The notes under the pieces: generated by a model
The model's database searches: none
What the model saw: the letters and a program-made list of their open reading frames with translations, nothing else
Told to the model about the DNA's origin: nothing
Position numbers and translations under genes: made by a program
Assembly: GCF_900313025.1 (NCBI RefSeq)
Contig: NZ_OMPQ01000008.1
Coordinates: forward strand, 330,482 to 394,481
DNA from: Pseudophaeobacter sp. EL27
Lineage (GTDB): Bacteria > Pseudomonadota > Alphaproteobacteria > Rhodobacterales > Rhodobacteraceae
DNA: 64,000 nt
Reading direction: 5' to 3'
Shown here: in pieces, positions 17,550-26,220 of the stretch
Position numbering within the stretch: position 1 is the first letter of the stretch
How the letters are laid out: each line of letters starts with the position of its first letter

Positions 17550-18458
17550 ATGAATGTTGAATTTGTTGACCTCAGACTCTTTGTGAACGTGGCCGAATGC
17601 GGCAACCTCACGCGTGGTGCAGAGAGATCCTATCTTTCGCCGCCTTCTGCCAGTGCGCGGATGAAATCGCTGGAACTGGAAATTGGCCAACAGCTTTTCA
17701 ATCGGGGCAACAAGGGGGTCACACTGACCCGGCCCGGAGAGCTGTTTCTGAAACAAGCGCGTCTGGTGCTGCGGCAGTTAGATTTCCTCAAGGATGAGAT
17801 GTCTAACGCAGTGGATGGCCACATAAGACTGTACGCAAACACAACCGCCATAACCGAGTTTCTGCCTGAGCTGCTTGCGCAATTCCTATCTGAACGTCCT
17901 GGCGTGACGGTGGATCTTCAGGAACGGCTTACAAATGAAATCGTGCGATCTGTTGTCGATGGCACGGCGGATCTTGGTATCATTTCAGGCGATATTGAGG
18001 ACCAAGGGCTGCAGGTCATACCGTTTTCGACGGATCGTCTTGTATTGGCAACGCCAAGCGATCACCCGCTTGCGCTCCGAAAACAGGTGCAATTTGCGAA
18101 AACACTGGAATTCGAACACATAAGTTTGCACGAGGGCAGTACATTGCTGGATTTTCTGCGTCGGCAGTTTCGGCGTAGTGGCTACGATCGCAGCCTGCGC
18201 ATTCAAGTTCGAAGTTTCGAAGCCATGTGCCGGCTTGTCGAAGCGGGTGTCGGGATCGGGGTGGTGCCGGAAACTGCAGCCAAACGCCATGAGAAGACGA
18301 TGGATATCGCCTTGCTCAACCTGTGCGATAATTGGGCAATCCGGACCAGATCGGTCTTGGTAAGAGACCGCGAAACTTTACCTCGTACGGCACTTGGCCT
18401 CATTGACCTGTTGGTTGATTCAAGCGCCGGAGGCAAGCGTCTAAAAGTAGATGGGTAA
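17550..18458 (+). CDS. LysR-family regulator, divergent to the itaconate-type operon
   Basis: A 302-residue LysR regulator from the chosen start. The helix-turn-helix is at about residues 15-40 (GNLTRGAERSYLSPPSASAR), followed by a substrate-binding domain with TADLGIISGDIEDQGLQVIP. ATG 17550 is preferred over ATG 17544 because GGTAGG ends 9 nt before the former. It is divergent from the four-gene operon with a perfect LysR box between them, so it very likely activates that operon in response to the substrate, like RipR/ItcR in Pseudomonas. The effector cannot be read from the sequence. Confidence 0.85.
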   Translation: MNVEFVDLRLFVNVAECGNLTRGAERSYLSPPSASARMKSLELEIGQQLFNRGNKGVTLTRPGELFLKQARLVLRQLDFLKDEMSNAVDGHIRLYANTTAITEFLPELLAQFLSERPGVTVDLQERLTNEIVRSVVDGTADLGIISGDIEDQGLQVIPFSTDRLVLATPSDHPLALRKQVQFAKTLEFEHISLHEGSTLLDFLRRQFRRSGYDRSLRIQVRSFEAMCRLVEAGVGIGVVPETAAKRHEKTMDIALLNLCDNWAIRTRSVLVRDRETLPRTALGLIDLLVDSSAGGKRLKVDG

Positions 18459-19073
18459 TGGTGTCCTTTGTTTGTCTTTTCAAAAACTCTGCCTTTGCAA
18501 ACTAATGATTTCCAGCCTGTGTCGACGCAAAAGCTGTCATTAGCATCTGATGCAGTGAATTGGTGCTTCGTTCGCGTTGCCGCCCTTAGAGCCTTAAAGT
18601 CGCAATTCTTCCTGACTGATGTTGTCGGATCACCGGTTTGAGTCCACTGCAGTCACTGCCTGGCCGTCTGAATGCTGCGAACACACGAGGCCACTCGCAG
18701 CCCGCAGTGGACCCATGGTCCTCGGTGCGAATTTGCAATAGTTGACCTTCGCCGCGCAGGTCGCGAAATCACACAATGCGGGACGAAGCGGGCTTTCGCC
18801 TCAGCTGTACGAACGACTGCTTTAGGTTCAAAATTTGTTTGGCCGAACCAAACAAAAACCGTCAATCGCATCGATGAATTGTCGCAGAGCGACAGGCAAA
18901 TCAACGCATAGAAATTCAACTTTTTGAGAAGTTCTTGCAGTACTTTTATGAGAATTGGAGGAGGATCAGAGAGCTTTGGAAAACCCAAATTGAATGCATG
19001 CGGTTATTCAGACCGGACATTGCAGCTTCGAAACGTTGGAATACCGACGAGCTCCTACCCAACAAAACTAGCC
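18459..19073. other. Gene-free stretch with a degenerate dispersed repeat
   Basis: No convincing gene over 615 bp. At 18660-18800 there are fragments similar to the dispersed repeat seen elsewhere in the island (GCGGGACGAAGCGGGCTTTCG resembles 29396-29416). The remainder is AT-rich without visible motifs. Confidence 0.5.
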
Positions 19074-19859
19074 TCACAAAACGTATGGAGCGCTTTCTTT
19101 GCGGTCCTTCATGAGCCGTGCAAAATAGTTGAACAAAGTCGCGGATAGTGGTCTCTCTGCCGCCCGGTACTCTGGGTGCCATTGAACCCCAATAATCATT
19201 TCCTCCGAACTTAGTTCAAAGGCTTCAACAATCCCATCATCGGATAGTGCCACGGGTTCCAACTCACCGGCAAGCTTGTCAACAGCCTGAACATGCACGG
19301 AGTTCACCAGTACACGGGGCTTGCCAATTGCCTCGCCAAGCTTGGTCTTTTGGTTGACCTTGATCGGATGCGCTTCCCGATAGACAAGGTCGGGGTCCGT
19401 TACCTTGGGCAGTTCGGGGTGATCTGGATAATCAGCAGTTCCGGCAAATCCGGTGCGGATGGAGCCTCCAAGTGCAACATTTATCTCCTGCATGCCGCGG
19501 CAAATGCCAAGCAAAGGCAGCTTCCTTTTGCGGGCCGCATTTACCAAATAGAAGGCGGTGGCATCTCGTTGCGAGTCAAAAGGGCCGTGGCTCTGACTGT
19601 TGCCAACTACGCCATAGGCATCGGGGGCGATGTTCGATTGATCGCCGGTCAGAATGACACCATCAACCAGGTCAAGGAAGGCGTCCAATTGCATCTTGCC
19701 GGACAGTGTCGGAACAATGATCGGTAGGGAGCCGCAACCTTCAAGCACCGCTGTCAGGTATTTGTCGTCTAGGGTTTGCCGTGTCAGGCCAATGTCGGTG
19801 TCAAACCCCGAGTTGGCCATCAGAGCTACTCTCAACGGAGGGTCAGTATACGCAGTCAT
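19074..19859 (-). CDS. Class I glutamine amidotransferase-like gamma-glutamyl hydrolase (PuuD type)
   Basis: A 261-residue PuuD-like peptidase C26 protein. The nucleophile motif is LGICRGMQEINVALGG (Cys about 119), and the later catalytic His and Glu lie in GVQWHPEYRA. These enzymes release glutamate from gamma-glutamylated amines such as gamma-glutamyl-GABA. It ends a minus-strand cluster behind an ABC permease (29-bp gap) and binding protein, suggesting that the imported compound is a gamma-glutamyl amide or is glutamylated after uptake. No glutamylating enzyme is nearby, so the pathway is incomplete here. Confidence 0.85.
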   Translation of the reverse strand: MTAYTDPPLRVALMANSGFDTDIGLTRQTLDDKYLTAVLEGCGSLPIIVPTLSGKMQLDAFLDLVDGVILTGDQSNIAPDAYGVVGNSQSHGPFDSQRDATAFYLVNAARKRKLPLLGICRGMQEINVALGGSIRTGFAGTADYPDHPELPKVTDPDLVYREAHPIKVNQKTKLGEAIGKPRVLVNSVHVQAVDKLAGELEPVALSDDGIVEAFELSSEEMIIGVQWHPEYRAAERPLSATLFNYFARLMKDRKESAPYVL

Positions 19860-19888
19860 CTTGACAATACTTCTTTCTGTGCTGACGG

Positions 19889-20863
19889 TTAGCGGATCAG
19901 AGATTTGGAGAAATGCAGCTCAATCCGCTTTTGGACGAGCTCCAGGACAATCGACATCAGCCAGTAGACAATCGAGGCTGTGATCAGCATTTCGAGGATT
20001 TTGAAGTCAGACCGTCCAACGGTACGGGCCAGGAACATCAGGTCCCAAACCCCCACAACACTTACAAGGGAGCTGTCCTTGAGCATGGCGATGAACTGGT
20101 TGCCTGTCGGAGGGATGATCACGCGCATGGCCTGCGGCAGGATCACCTTTCGGAAGGTCACCATGCGGTGCAAACCCAGCGCGTCGGCAGCCTCCCACTG
20201 TCCTTCGGGCAGCGATTGAATTCCAGATCGGAAGATCTCGGTCATGTAGGCGCCATAGACCAGCGAAAGTGCTGCAATGGCTGCGGGCACCGGATCTACG
20301 ACTATGCCAATCTGGGGCAGCCCCAGGTAAATCAGGAACAGCTGCACCAGCAGCGGCGTGCCGCGAAAATAAGAGGTGTAGAACGCTCCGATGCCTTCAA
20401 GAATGCCAATGCCGGAGAGTTTTGCCGTTGCCCCGGCGAGGGCAAAGACAAATGCCAGGGTGATCGAAATCGCAGAGACATAGAGCGTTGTGACAGCCCC
20501 CTGCGACAAGAGATAGGGCAGTTTCTTGCTGATGAAGCCGAAGCTCAGATCAAAGGAATAGAATAACCCGAGCGCAATTGCCGCTAATACGGCCCAGATC
20601 AGATAGGCTTGCAAGCGGCGTTGAAGGCCGAGGAGGGCGTAGGCCACGCCCCCCGCGATGAGAAAGGCCACCAATGCCGCCGAAAAGCGCCCCCAGTTTC
20701 CGGCCAGAGTCTCAGGGCGCATGGCGGGCAAGAGCATCTCGCCCAAGGCCCCTTGATTGGCCGACAGTAGGAAGGCTGCCGCAAAGACCGACAGCGCCAA
20801 ACCGGATGCCAGTTTCAGACGCTCCGGCCCATGCTGGAAGCTGCTTTTGAACAATGTGACCAT
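19889..20863 (-). CDS. Polar amino acid ABC transporter permease (HisM/GlnP type)
   Basis: A 324-residue membrane protein. It has an N-terminal extension of about three to four helices and then a standard HisM-like permease domain with GAFYTSYFRGTPLLVQLFLI and the EAA loop EAADALGLHRMVTFRKVILP. It lies 9 bp downstream of the binding protein gene. It should pair with an ATPase to move an amino acid-like substrate across the inner membrane. No ATP-binding subunit is present in this cluster or elsewhere on this strand nearby, so the ATPase must be shared or encoded elsewhere. Confidence 0.87.
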   Translation of the reverse strand: MVTLFKSSFQHGPERLKLASGLALSVFAAAFLLSANQGALGEMLLPAMRPETLAGNWGRFSAALVAFLIAGGVAYALLGLQRRLQAYLIWAVLAAIALGLFYSFDLSFGFISKKLPYLLSQGAVTTLYVSAISITLAFVFALAGATAKLSGIGILEGIGAFYTSYFRGTPLLVQLFLIYLGLPQIGIVVDPVPAAIAALSLVYGAYMTEIFRSGIQSLPEGQWEAADALGLHRMVTFRKVILPQAMRVIIPPTGNQFIAMLKDSSLVSVVGVWDLMFLARTVGRSDFKILEMLITASIVYWLMSIVLELVQKRIELHFSKSLIR

Positions 20864-20872
20864 TGGCTTGCC

Positions 20873-21709
20873 TTATTTGGTGCTGACGAGGTCAGTGCCG
20901 TGCCATTTGACCGACAGATTGGCCAATGTGCCGTCGCTCCGCATCTCTTCGATAATGTCATGCAGGCGGGCATTCAGCTCTGCGTCCCCCTTGTCGGTGG
21001 CTAGGGCAAGTGGTTCAAAGAAGACTGGCTCTCCCAGCTGTTTGATCGGAAGGCCAACGGAGACCGCCTCGGCAATAACTGGCACCGATTGCAATACTGC
21101 ATGAAGTCGCGCGCCATCGCCAAGGGCGAGGTCATCAAACTCGTTCACATCGCTATAGGCCCGGATCTCACCGGGGGTGACATCATAGGTAAAGGCAGGC
21201 ATCCCCACCACGTCGAGCTTCAGATCGTGCTCCAGATACCGGTTGTAGGTTGAGGCAGAGACCACGCCCACGGTTTTTCCGTCCAGATCCCCCGGTTTTT
21301 CGGCAGGCGATGTCTTATGCACCGCAAAAGCAGCGGGGCTAAAGTAATAGATTGCTGGAAAATCCAGGATCTCGGCGCGGGCCTTAGTGGGCGTCATCGA
21401 GCCAACAACCATGTCCCAGCGGCCAGCCCAGCGTCCTGCGGTCATGACCTCCCAGCCAGGGGTTACGAATTTGACGTCGACGCCCAGGCGTGCTGCAACT
21501 TCTTTGGAGACCGCGATATCAAAACCGTCGAGTTCATTATTGTCATTCATAAAAGAATTGGGGCGGTAGTCTGAATTGGTGCCGACGGTCAGCACGCCAT
21601 TGTTCAGAATACGATCAAGCGTTTCTCCGGCCTGAGCGGCCAATCCATAGAAGCTCACTGAAAGTGCCGTAGCGAAGCCTGTGATCACCGCTCTACTTGA
21701 AATTGTCAT
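20873..21709 (-). CDS. Periplasmic solute-binding protein of a polar amino acid ABC transporter
   Basis: A 278-residue family 3 binding protein. The N-terminus is a signal peptide, likely cut after AAQA near residue 27. LTVGTNSDYRPNSFMNDNNE and FDIAVSKEVAARLGVDVKFV are the typical start of the mature domain, and WDMVVGSMTPTKARAEILDF belongs to the hinge region. It is the first gene of a three-gene minus-strand cluster with the permease and the PuuD-like hydrolase. A LysR gene is divergent. Ligand unknown; an amino acid or gamma-glutamyl compound is suggested by its neighbour. Confidence 0.88.
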   Translation of the reverse strand: MTISSRAVITGFATALSVSFYGLAAQAGETLDRILNNGVLTVGTNSDYRPNSFMNDNNELDGFDIAVSKEVAARLGVDVKFVTPGWEVMTAGRWAGRWDMVVGSMTPTKARAEILDFPAIYYFSPAAFAVHKTSPAEKPGDLDGKTVGVVSASTYNRYLEHDLKLDVVGMPAFTYDVTPGEIRAYSDVNEFDDLALGDGARLHAVLQSVPVIAEAVSVGLPIKQLGEPVFFEPLALATDKGDAELNARLHDIIEEMRSDGTLANLSVKWHGTDLVSTK

Positions 21710-21799
21710 GTCTATCCTCCCGTCTCGACGAAAACAAAAATCTGGCTGATCATTCGCCTAGCGGGTGGGATTTCGCAAATCAGTAAAGTTGAAAGTTCT

Positions 21800-21814
21800 A
21801 TAGAAAACCTCTAT
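21800..21814. promoter_or_regulatory. LysR-type inverted repeat before the divergent regulator
   Basis: ATAGA-AAACC-TCTAT is a perfect 5-bp dyad 9 bp before the LysR ATG at 21824. It lies in the 114-bp gap to the divergent binding protein gene. A position this close to the start codon fits autorepression. Confidence 0.5.
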
Positions 21815-21823
21815 GGATCAGAC

Positions 21824-22771
21824 ATGAGCGCCTCACGAAGATTCATCCCAACACTGCAGGAGGCACGATCTCTCGATGCGGTATCACGGCTGAACTCTGT
21901 TTCTGCCGCTGCGCGCGAACTCAATTTGTCACAGCCGACTGTATCATATCATATCAGGAAGTTAGAGGAGAGGTGGAACGCAAAGCTATTTCGTGCGAAG
22001 GGGCGAAATCTGGAGCCAACAGAGTTTCTGCGCGCCATCATCCCAGAGGTCCGCAGCGTGACACACCAGTTGGAACATATTGGTCATTTGGTGGGGAGTC
22101 AGTATCATCAAAAGGTTCTTTCAATAGGAATTGCCCCATCTTTGGCCTCAATCGTTTTGCAGCCAAGACTCGCTGCTTTTCTGAAGCGTTCCCCAGAAAT
22201 CAACGTCAGACTCTGTGCTGCAAACCGTTTTGTGGATCTGGAGGAAGAGCGGATCGACGTCGCGCTGCGCCTGCTTCCATGCCCAAATTCAAAAGAAACA
22301 GAAGTTAATGGAAATACTTTGGTTCCCTTACCCAGTGAATACATGAGGGTGGTTTGTTCACCGAATTACCTAGCCTCCTTGACAGGTCAGTTGCAGCCAA
22401 GTGACAACTCGGATGCCAGGGTGCTTTCACAGGCGCAACTCATCCACGAAGACGAAACCGTTCATTGGGCCAACTATTTTGCTACCTATCTGGCAGGGTA
22501 TCCCTTCGAATCGCGTCCGCGCTTGACCTTCAACAATGCGGACATGATCCTACAGGCCGCAATCTCCGGGCAAGGCTTTGCCTTGCTTCGCGACATCTAT
22601 GTGATGGATGCGCTTAGAAGAGGGGAGTTGATTGAACCCTATGCGTCGCGCTTATCCTGCGAGCGCGTCTTTCAGTTCGTTGCTCCTGAAGCCATCGGTT
22701 TCACTCAACCCGCATCCAGCTTCGTCGCCTGGTTTGGGGCTGAGTTGAAAGCCCTGCTAAGCCAAGCTTGA
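21824..22771 (+). CDS. LysR-family regulator of the amino acid ABC cluster
   Basis: A 315-residue LysR regulator. The helix-turn-helix lies at about residues 25-50 (NSVSAAARELNLSQPTVSYH), followed by the effector domain with VLSIGIAPSLASIVLQPRLA. It resembles GcvA-like members in the C-terminal region. It is divergent from the binding protein gene, which suggests control of the transporter and PuuD-like hydrolase. It is the last recognisable metabolic gene before the orphan-gene region. Confidence 0.85.
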   Translation: MSASRRFIPTLQEARSLDAVSRLNSVSAAARELNLSQPTVSYHIRKLEERWNAKLFRAKGRNLEPTEFLRAIIPEVRSVTHQLEHIGHLVGSQYHQKVLSIGIAPSLASIVLQPRLAAFLKRSPEINVRLCAANRFVDLEEERIDVALRLLPCPNSKETEVNGNTLVPLPSEYMRVVCSPNYLASLTGQLQPSDNSDARVLSQAQLIHEDETVHWANYFATYLAGYPFESRPRLTFNNADMILQAAISGQGFALLRDIYVMDALRRGELIEPYASRLSCERVFQFVAPEAIGFTQPASSFVAWFGAELKALLSQA

Positions 22772-23200
22772 AATCGATTCCTGCTTTCGTTGCGGCCGCA
22801 CATCAAGATGCTTGGCTGGCGCGCTGCTAAAGGCACGATTAGCAAAGCCCGTTTTCTGCGCATCGCGACCGTTCGACTAGGGCGCTGCATTTGCCAGCGT
22901 CTTAACCAGCCGCTGAATGGTAGCTTACCGGAAAATCATTCAACCGCTTCGCATTCACAGCATATGAATTGCTGCGCCTGATGCGAAGGTCGTGTTTAGG
23001 CTGGGAGCCAACCACAGGCGCTTCTGTAGTTGATCACTGACCAAGCGGCCCGCCTCCGCTCGGCGTCGAAGGCAGCTATGCGCAGAGAGCGGGCTTTGCA
23101 AAGTATGGCTATCCAGTGTTGCCAATGAGCCTAGACGGCCCAGAGCCGCCATCCAACGGCACTCTCGGTGCTGCGGCGTCGCGCTCCGACCAGACATTCG
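22772..23200. repeat. Gene-free stretch with two facing dispersed repeats
   Basis: A degenerate inverse copy lies at about 22825-22875 (on the minus strand ATGCGCAG and GGGCTTTGC). A direct copy at 22995-23110 has GGCTGGGAGC, then TATGCGCAGAGAGCGGG and CTTTGCAAAG (23094-23103). No gene is visible. Confidence 0.6.
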
Positions 23201-24661
23201 CTACGCAGGCTCTGCTCTCCTAACTTCCGGTGGTTTTCTCGAATCCACGTATGCATCTGGCGTGTTTGGAAAGACGATTTCGCCAGAAGTCTCAACTAGT
23301 GCTTTTCGGCATGCTATTGCAAACTCCCCATCCGCACAGCTTGATAGGTATTGCGCTATTCGAAATAGCTCTGGTGTGGAAACAAGTCCAAGCGACATTG
23401 AAACTGCTGATGTTTTGCACTTGTCAGTGAAGCTCTCGTCGCGCTCGTTTGGCTTTGTCAGGCGGAAAGCGTTCCCAAATAGTATGCCCTTAGCTGGCAC
23501 CAAAACATCTTCTCGCTCTAAGTCTTCGTGGATATTCGTAGACAGTTGCCTTAGTTTGCCAATGGCAATAGGCTTATTGTCTCTTCCTTCAGCCTCGCCC
23601 AAGAGTCGTCCTTCGGTGCTTTCAAAGACTGCATCAAACTCTGAGTTTGCATCTTCAAAGTTGCTGGCTTCGAAGCCAAGAATCCTAAGTGCTTTCAGAA
23701 TCGCTGCCTCAAGCGGTTTACCCGTCTCAAACAAGAGGTCTCGAAGTTGTCCCGCCTCTGCCAGAAGGGTTGCTGACTGTTCCTTGTTCTTCTGAGCCTT
23801 TTTTAGCTCAGCCTCAGCTACCAGCAAATCGTCTCTCAAACGAATCTCGTCAGATAGGGCATAGCTTTCACTACCCGCCCAGTCTGGTTCTGGTGTCTTT
23901 TCAGAAGTTTTACGTAGGCTTTTTTCTAAGCCCACGATTTCCGCAATATAAGCAGATGAAAACTGATTTGCTGCTTCAGAAGATTGATACTCATCATCAA
24001 CCTCGTCAAAAAATTCGTCTCTTTCAAAATCGAGGTCTGGCAAAAGCAGAAGTGAACCGTTGGACGACTTGCTGCCCATTTGTATTGCGACAGGTCTACT
24101 GCCATGTTTGGTAGTGATGCAGCAATCCTTTGTGTCCGTTGGGAAAACTACCTCGTAGTTAGATTGGCTACCAAATCGCCCCCAGTAAGGTGCAAGCAGA
24201 TCTCGATAATTTTGACGTAGCGCCATCTCGCTGCCCTGAGTTGCAGTAGCTTTGAGTGTAATTGGCAGAGAAGAGTAGCTTGATAGCTCTGCAACGTGGC
24301 GAGTGACTTTTTGATTCCTGCCAGTGCCAGACGTTTCTTTCGTGCCTGTGGCCGCATAAACGACGTCTGGGGAATTGAGGTGAACGATCACTGTTTTGCC
24401 ATTGTCAACGGCTTCACGCAACTCACGCCGCCAATGCTCGCAAGCCTCTTTCGCTCGAAACGACTGCGTGTCGTTCAGCGCGATTTTTCCGTTGTAGTAT
24501 TCATAGCCAGTGAAACTGTGGGAGTTTCTAATGAAGTGTTCGATGTTTGGGCGAAACAAGATGATATCCCAGTCAAGTAAGGAGGTCTTGTCACTAAAGT
24601 CGGAATCAGGGATTTCACCAGAGGGCAGCTGAAATCCAATGCTAATGATCTTCTTCGCCAT
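23201..24661 (-). CDS. Orphan protein with coiled coil and possible restriction-nuclease-like C-terminal domain
   Basis: A 486-residue soluble protein. The N-terminal part (about 1-110) includes LLDWDIILFRP and an RRELREAVDNGKTVIVHLNS strand-helix unit. A Lys/Glu-rich coiled coil lies near 270-325. The C-terminal part, from about 320, has LLFETGKPLEAAILKALRIL followed by SEFDAVFES and LLGEAEGRD. This Asp...Glu-x-Glu pattern in alpha/beta context recalls PD-(D/E)xK nucleases, but no canonical lysine is certain. ATG 24661 is used; a TTG lies one codon earlier. It stands alone between dispersed repeats. A defence role is possible but unproven. Confidence 0.6.
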   Translation of the reverse strand: MAKKIISIGFQLPSGEIPDSDFSDKTSLLDWDIILFRPNIEHFIRNSHSFTGYEYYNGKIALNDTQSFRAKEACEHWRRELREAVDNGKTVIVHLNSPDVVYAATGTKETSGTGRNQKVTRHVAELSSYSSLPITLKATATQGSEMALRQNYRDLLAPYWGRFGSQSNYEVVFPTDTKDCCITTKHGSRPVAIQMGSKSSNGSLLLLPDLDFERDEFFDEVDDEYQSSEAANQFSSAYIAEIVGLEKSLRKTSEKTPEPDWAGSESYALSDEIRLRDDLLVAEAELKKAQKNKEQSATLLAEAGQLRDLLFETGKPLEAAILKALRILGFEASNFEDANSEFDAVFESTEGRLLGEAEGRDNKPIAIGKLRQLSTNIHEDLEREDVLVPAKGILFGNAFRLTKPNERDESFTDKCKTSAVSMSLGLVSTPELFRIAQYLSSCADGEFAIACRKALVETSGEIVFPNTPDAYVDSRKPPEVRRAEPA

Positions 24662-25151
24662 CAAGGTCTACCAATCTATATTGCGTTGCAGCAGATATAG
24701 CGTGTCTGTTCAAAGTTCGCCACTAACCATAGTCGGTGACCTGGCAATCAAGAGAGGAATTTTGGCCACAGTTTTTGTGGTGCGAGGCGGGCGGGTGCTA
24801 GATCGAAAACGTCCGATGCAGAGTTGATAGATGAACATCTGCATTGGCGACTTGAGTTGACAAGCGGGTATGCGGCGAACAGCGGCTATTGAAAGGGCGC
24901 ACTGGTTTGTTCGTACAAGCAGTGAATGTCTCCTTTCCGACCTGACCTGCCTAGGCTGCCTTAGCGATCTGCCGAATTTTAAATGTCGCGTTTGGGCTGC
25001 GAGCATACATCCAAAAGCTTTGACCAACCTCGAAACCTGGGGTCAGATCCTGCCAGGCGGTGGGCGAACTTTAACCATGCCAAGGGCGTCCCTTTTGACT
25101 CATTCAGATTCTAGGTGCCGAATTCGAAGAACCTTAACGCACTCCCAAAGA
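24662..25151. other. Gene-free stretch with a partial dispersed repeat
   Basis: No convincing gene over 490 bp. GTTTGGGCTGCGAGCATACA near 24987-25006 matches the TTTGGGCTG block of the dispersed repeat; the palindromic core is absent. Otherwise nothing is seen. Confidence 0.45.
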
Positions 25152-25739
25152 TCAGTTTCTCGAGCTCCAGTCCATAGTTTCGACCATTGCCGCAGGCGCT
25201 ACTTGGTTAACTATAATGGTCTGCGTCAAGGATCGATCCGGGGTTTGTACGTGTTGATCTGAATCGTCATTGTAAGGAATTCCGGCTCTGTGGAGATAGA
25301 TTCTAACGTCGTCAGAGCCATTGTAGCAATTGATCAATTGTAGCCAGAAGAACATCTCTGTTTGCTTGGTTTGCTCAGTTTCAAAGCTATTGATTACCTG
25401 GCCCACCGTACTCAAGCAAACATCAACATGCGCATTAAGCGACCATATCGCATACTCTTCGCTTTTTAGGGCTCTTTCTACCCTGTCGCCTTGGGCACCC
25501 ATCTCTGCCTCGATCCATTCTCGATCACTTGGAGAGAGCCTCGGGACTCTTGCATTAAAGTTCTCCCAATATTTTTGGATTGCCTCTGCAAAGGCTAATC
25601 TTTGCTCTGCGTTTGGAGAGGCCAAGCCCAATGGAACTGTCGAAAAGACAGCATTTCTTAGGTCTTTCGTAGCGGCACCCGCGCCTCCAGTCGCAACAAC
25701 CGAAAGAGTAAGAAAAAGTACAGTCAAGGTTTTGAGCAT
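25152..25739 (-). CDS. Secreted or periplasmic protein of unknown function (195 aa)
   Basis: The N-terminus MLKTLTVLFLTLSVVATGGA followed by GAATKD is a clear signal peptide, so the protein is exported. The mature part is helical and acidic, with two cysteines around residues 107 and 137 that could pair. No known domain is recognised. It is a single gene flanked on both sides by ~480 bp of non-coding sequence with dispersed-repeat material, like its neighbours in this region. The length and start look sound. Confidence 0.6.
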   Translation of the reverse strand: MLKTLTVLFLTLSVVATGGAGAATKDLRNAVFSTVPLGLASPNAEQRLAFAEAIQKYWENFNARVPRLSPSDREWIEAEMGAQGDRVERALKSEEYAIWSLNAHVDVCLSTVGQVINSFETEQTKQTEMFFWLQLINCYNGSDDVRIYLHRAGIPYNDDSDQHVQTPDRSLTQTIIVNQVAPAAMVETMDWSSRN

Positions 25740-25888
25740 GGATACCTCCGGGAAGCGCCTTCTAGGTTAGCAGGGCATATCTCCATTGAAAACCTGAAGC
25801 ATTGATCAACCTCAACTGGCAATACCGCCAAACTGCCTAGTGCATGAGTAGCCAAGCATGAGTACCTCCAAGATAGTTGAAGGTCCGT

Positions 25889-26015
25889 TTTGGGCTGACA
25901 GCAGTCATCCACCGCCTTGGAAGGTTCGCGTGACCATCGCGGCCCATGGGCAACGGCAGCTCTGCGCAGATAGCAATCTTTGCAAAGTCTGGCCAACTTC
26001 CCCAAAGCGGCCAGA
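25889..26015 (+). repeat. Dispersed repeat copy (TTTGGGCTG block plus core)
   Basis: TTTTGGGCTGACAGCAGTCATC and, ~73 bp later, CTGCGCAGATAGCAAT with CTTTGCAAAG (25978-25987), then GGCCAACTTCCC as at ~12555. The surrounding 25740-26220 has no gene. Confidence 0.7.
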
Positions 26016-26220
26016 CAGTAGGTTACTAGGGTCGGTCGCTTTGAGCCCTTACCTGCCATTGCTGCGAAAATTGGCTGCTGCGGGTACATTTGGCCGCTTG
26101 CAGCCAAACATGGAATTTCTTGCAAACGTCGAAAAATTACCAAAGCAGACACCCCAATAGCAGTCAGTTCTGATAATTCTGCTAGCGGAGCACCACCATA
26201 TTCCTTAGTTAACTGTCCCG

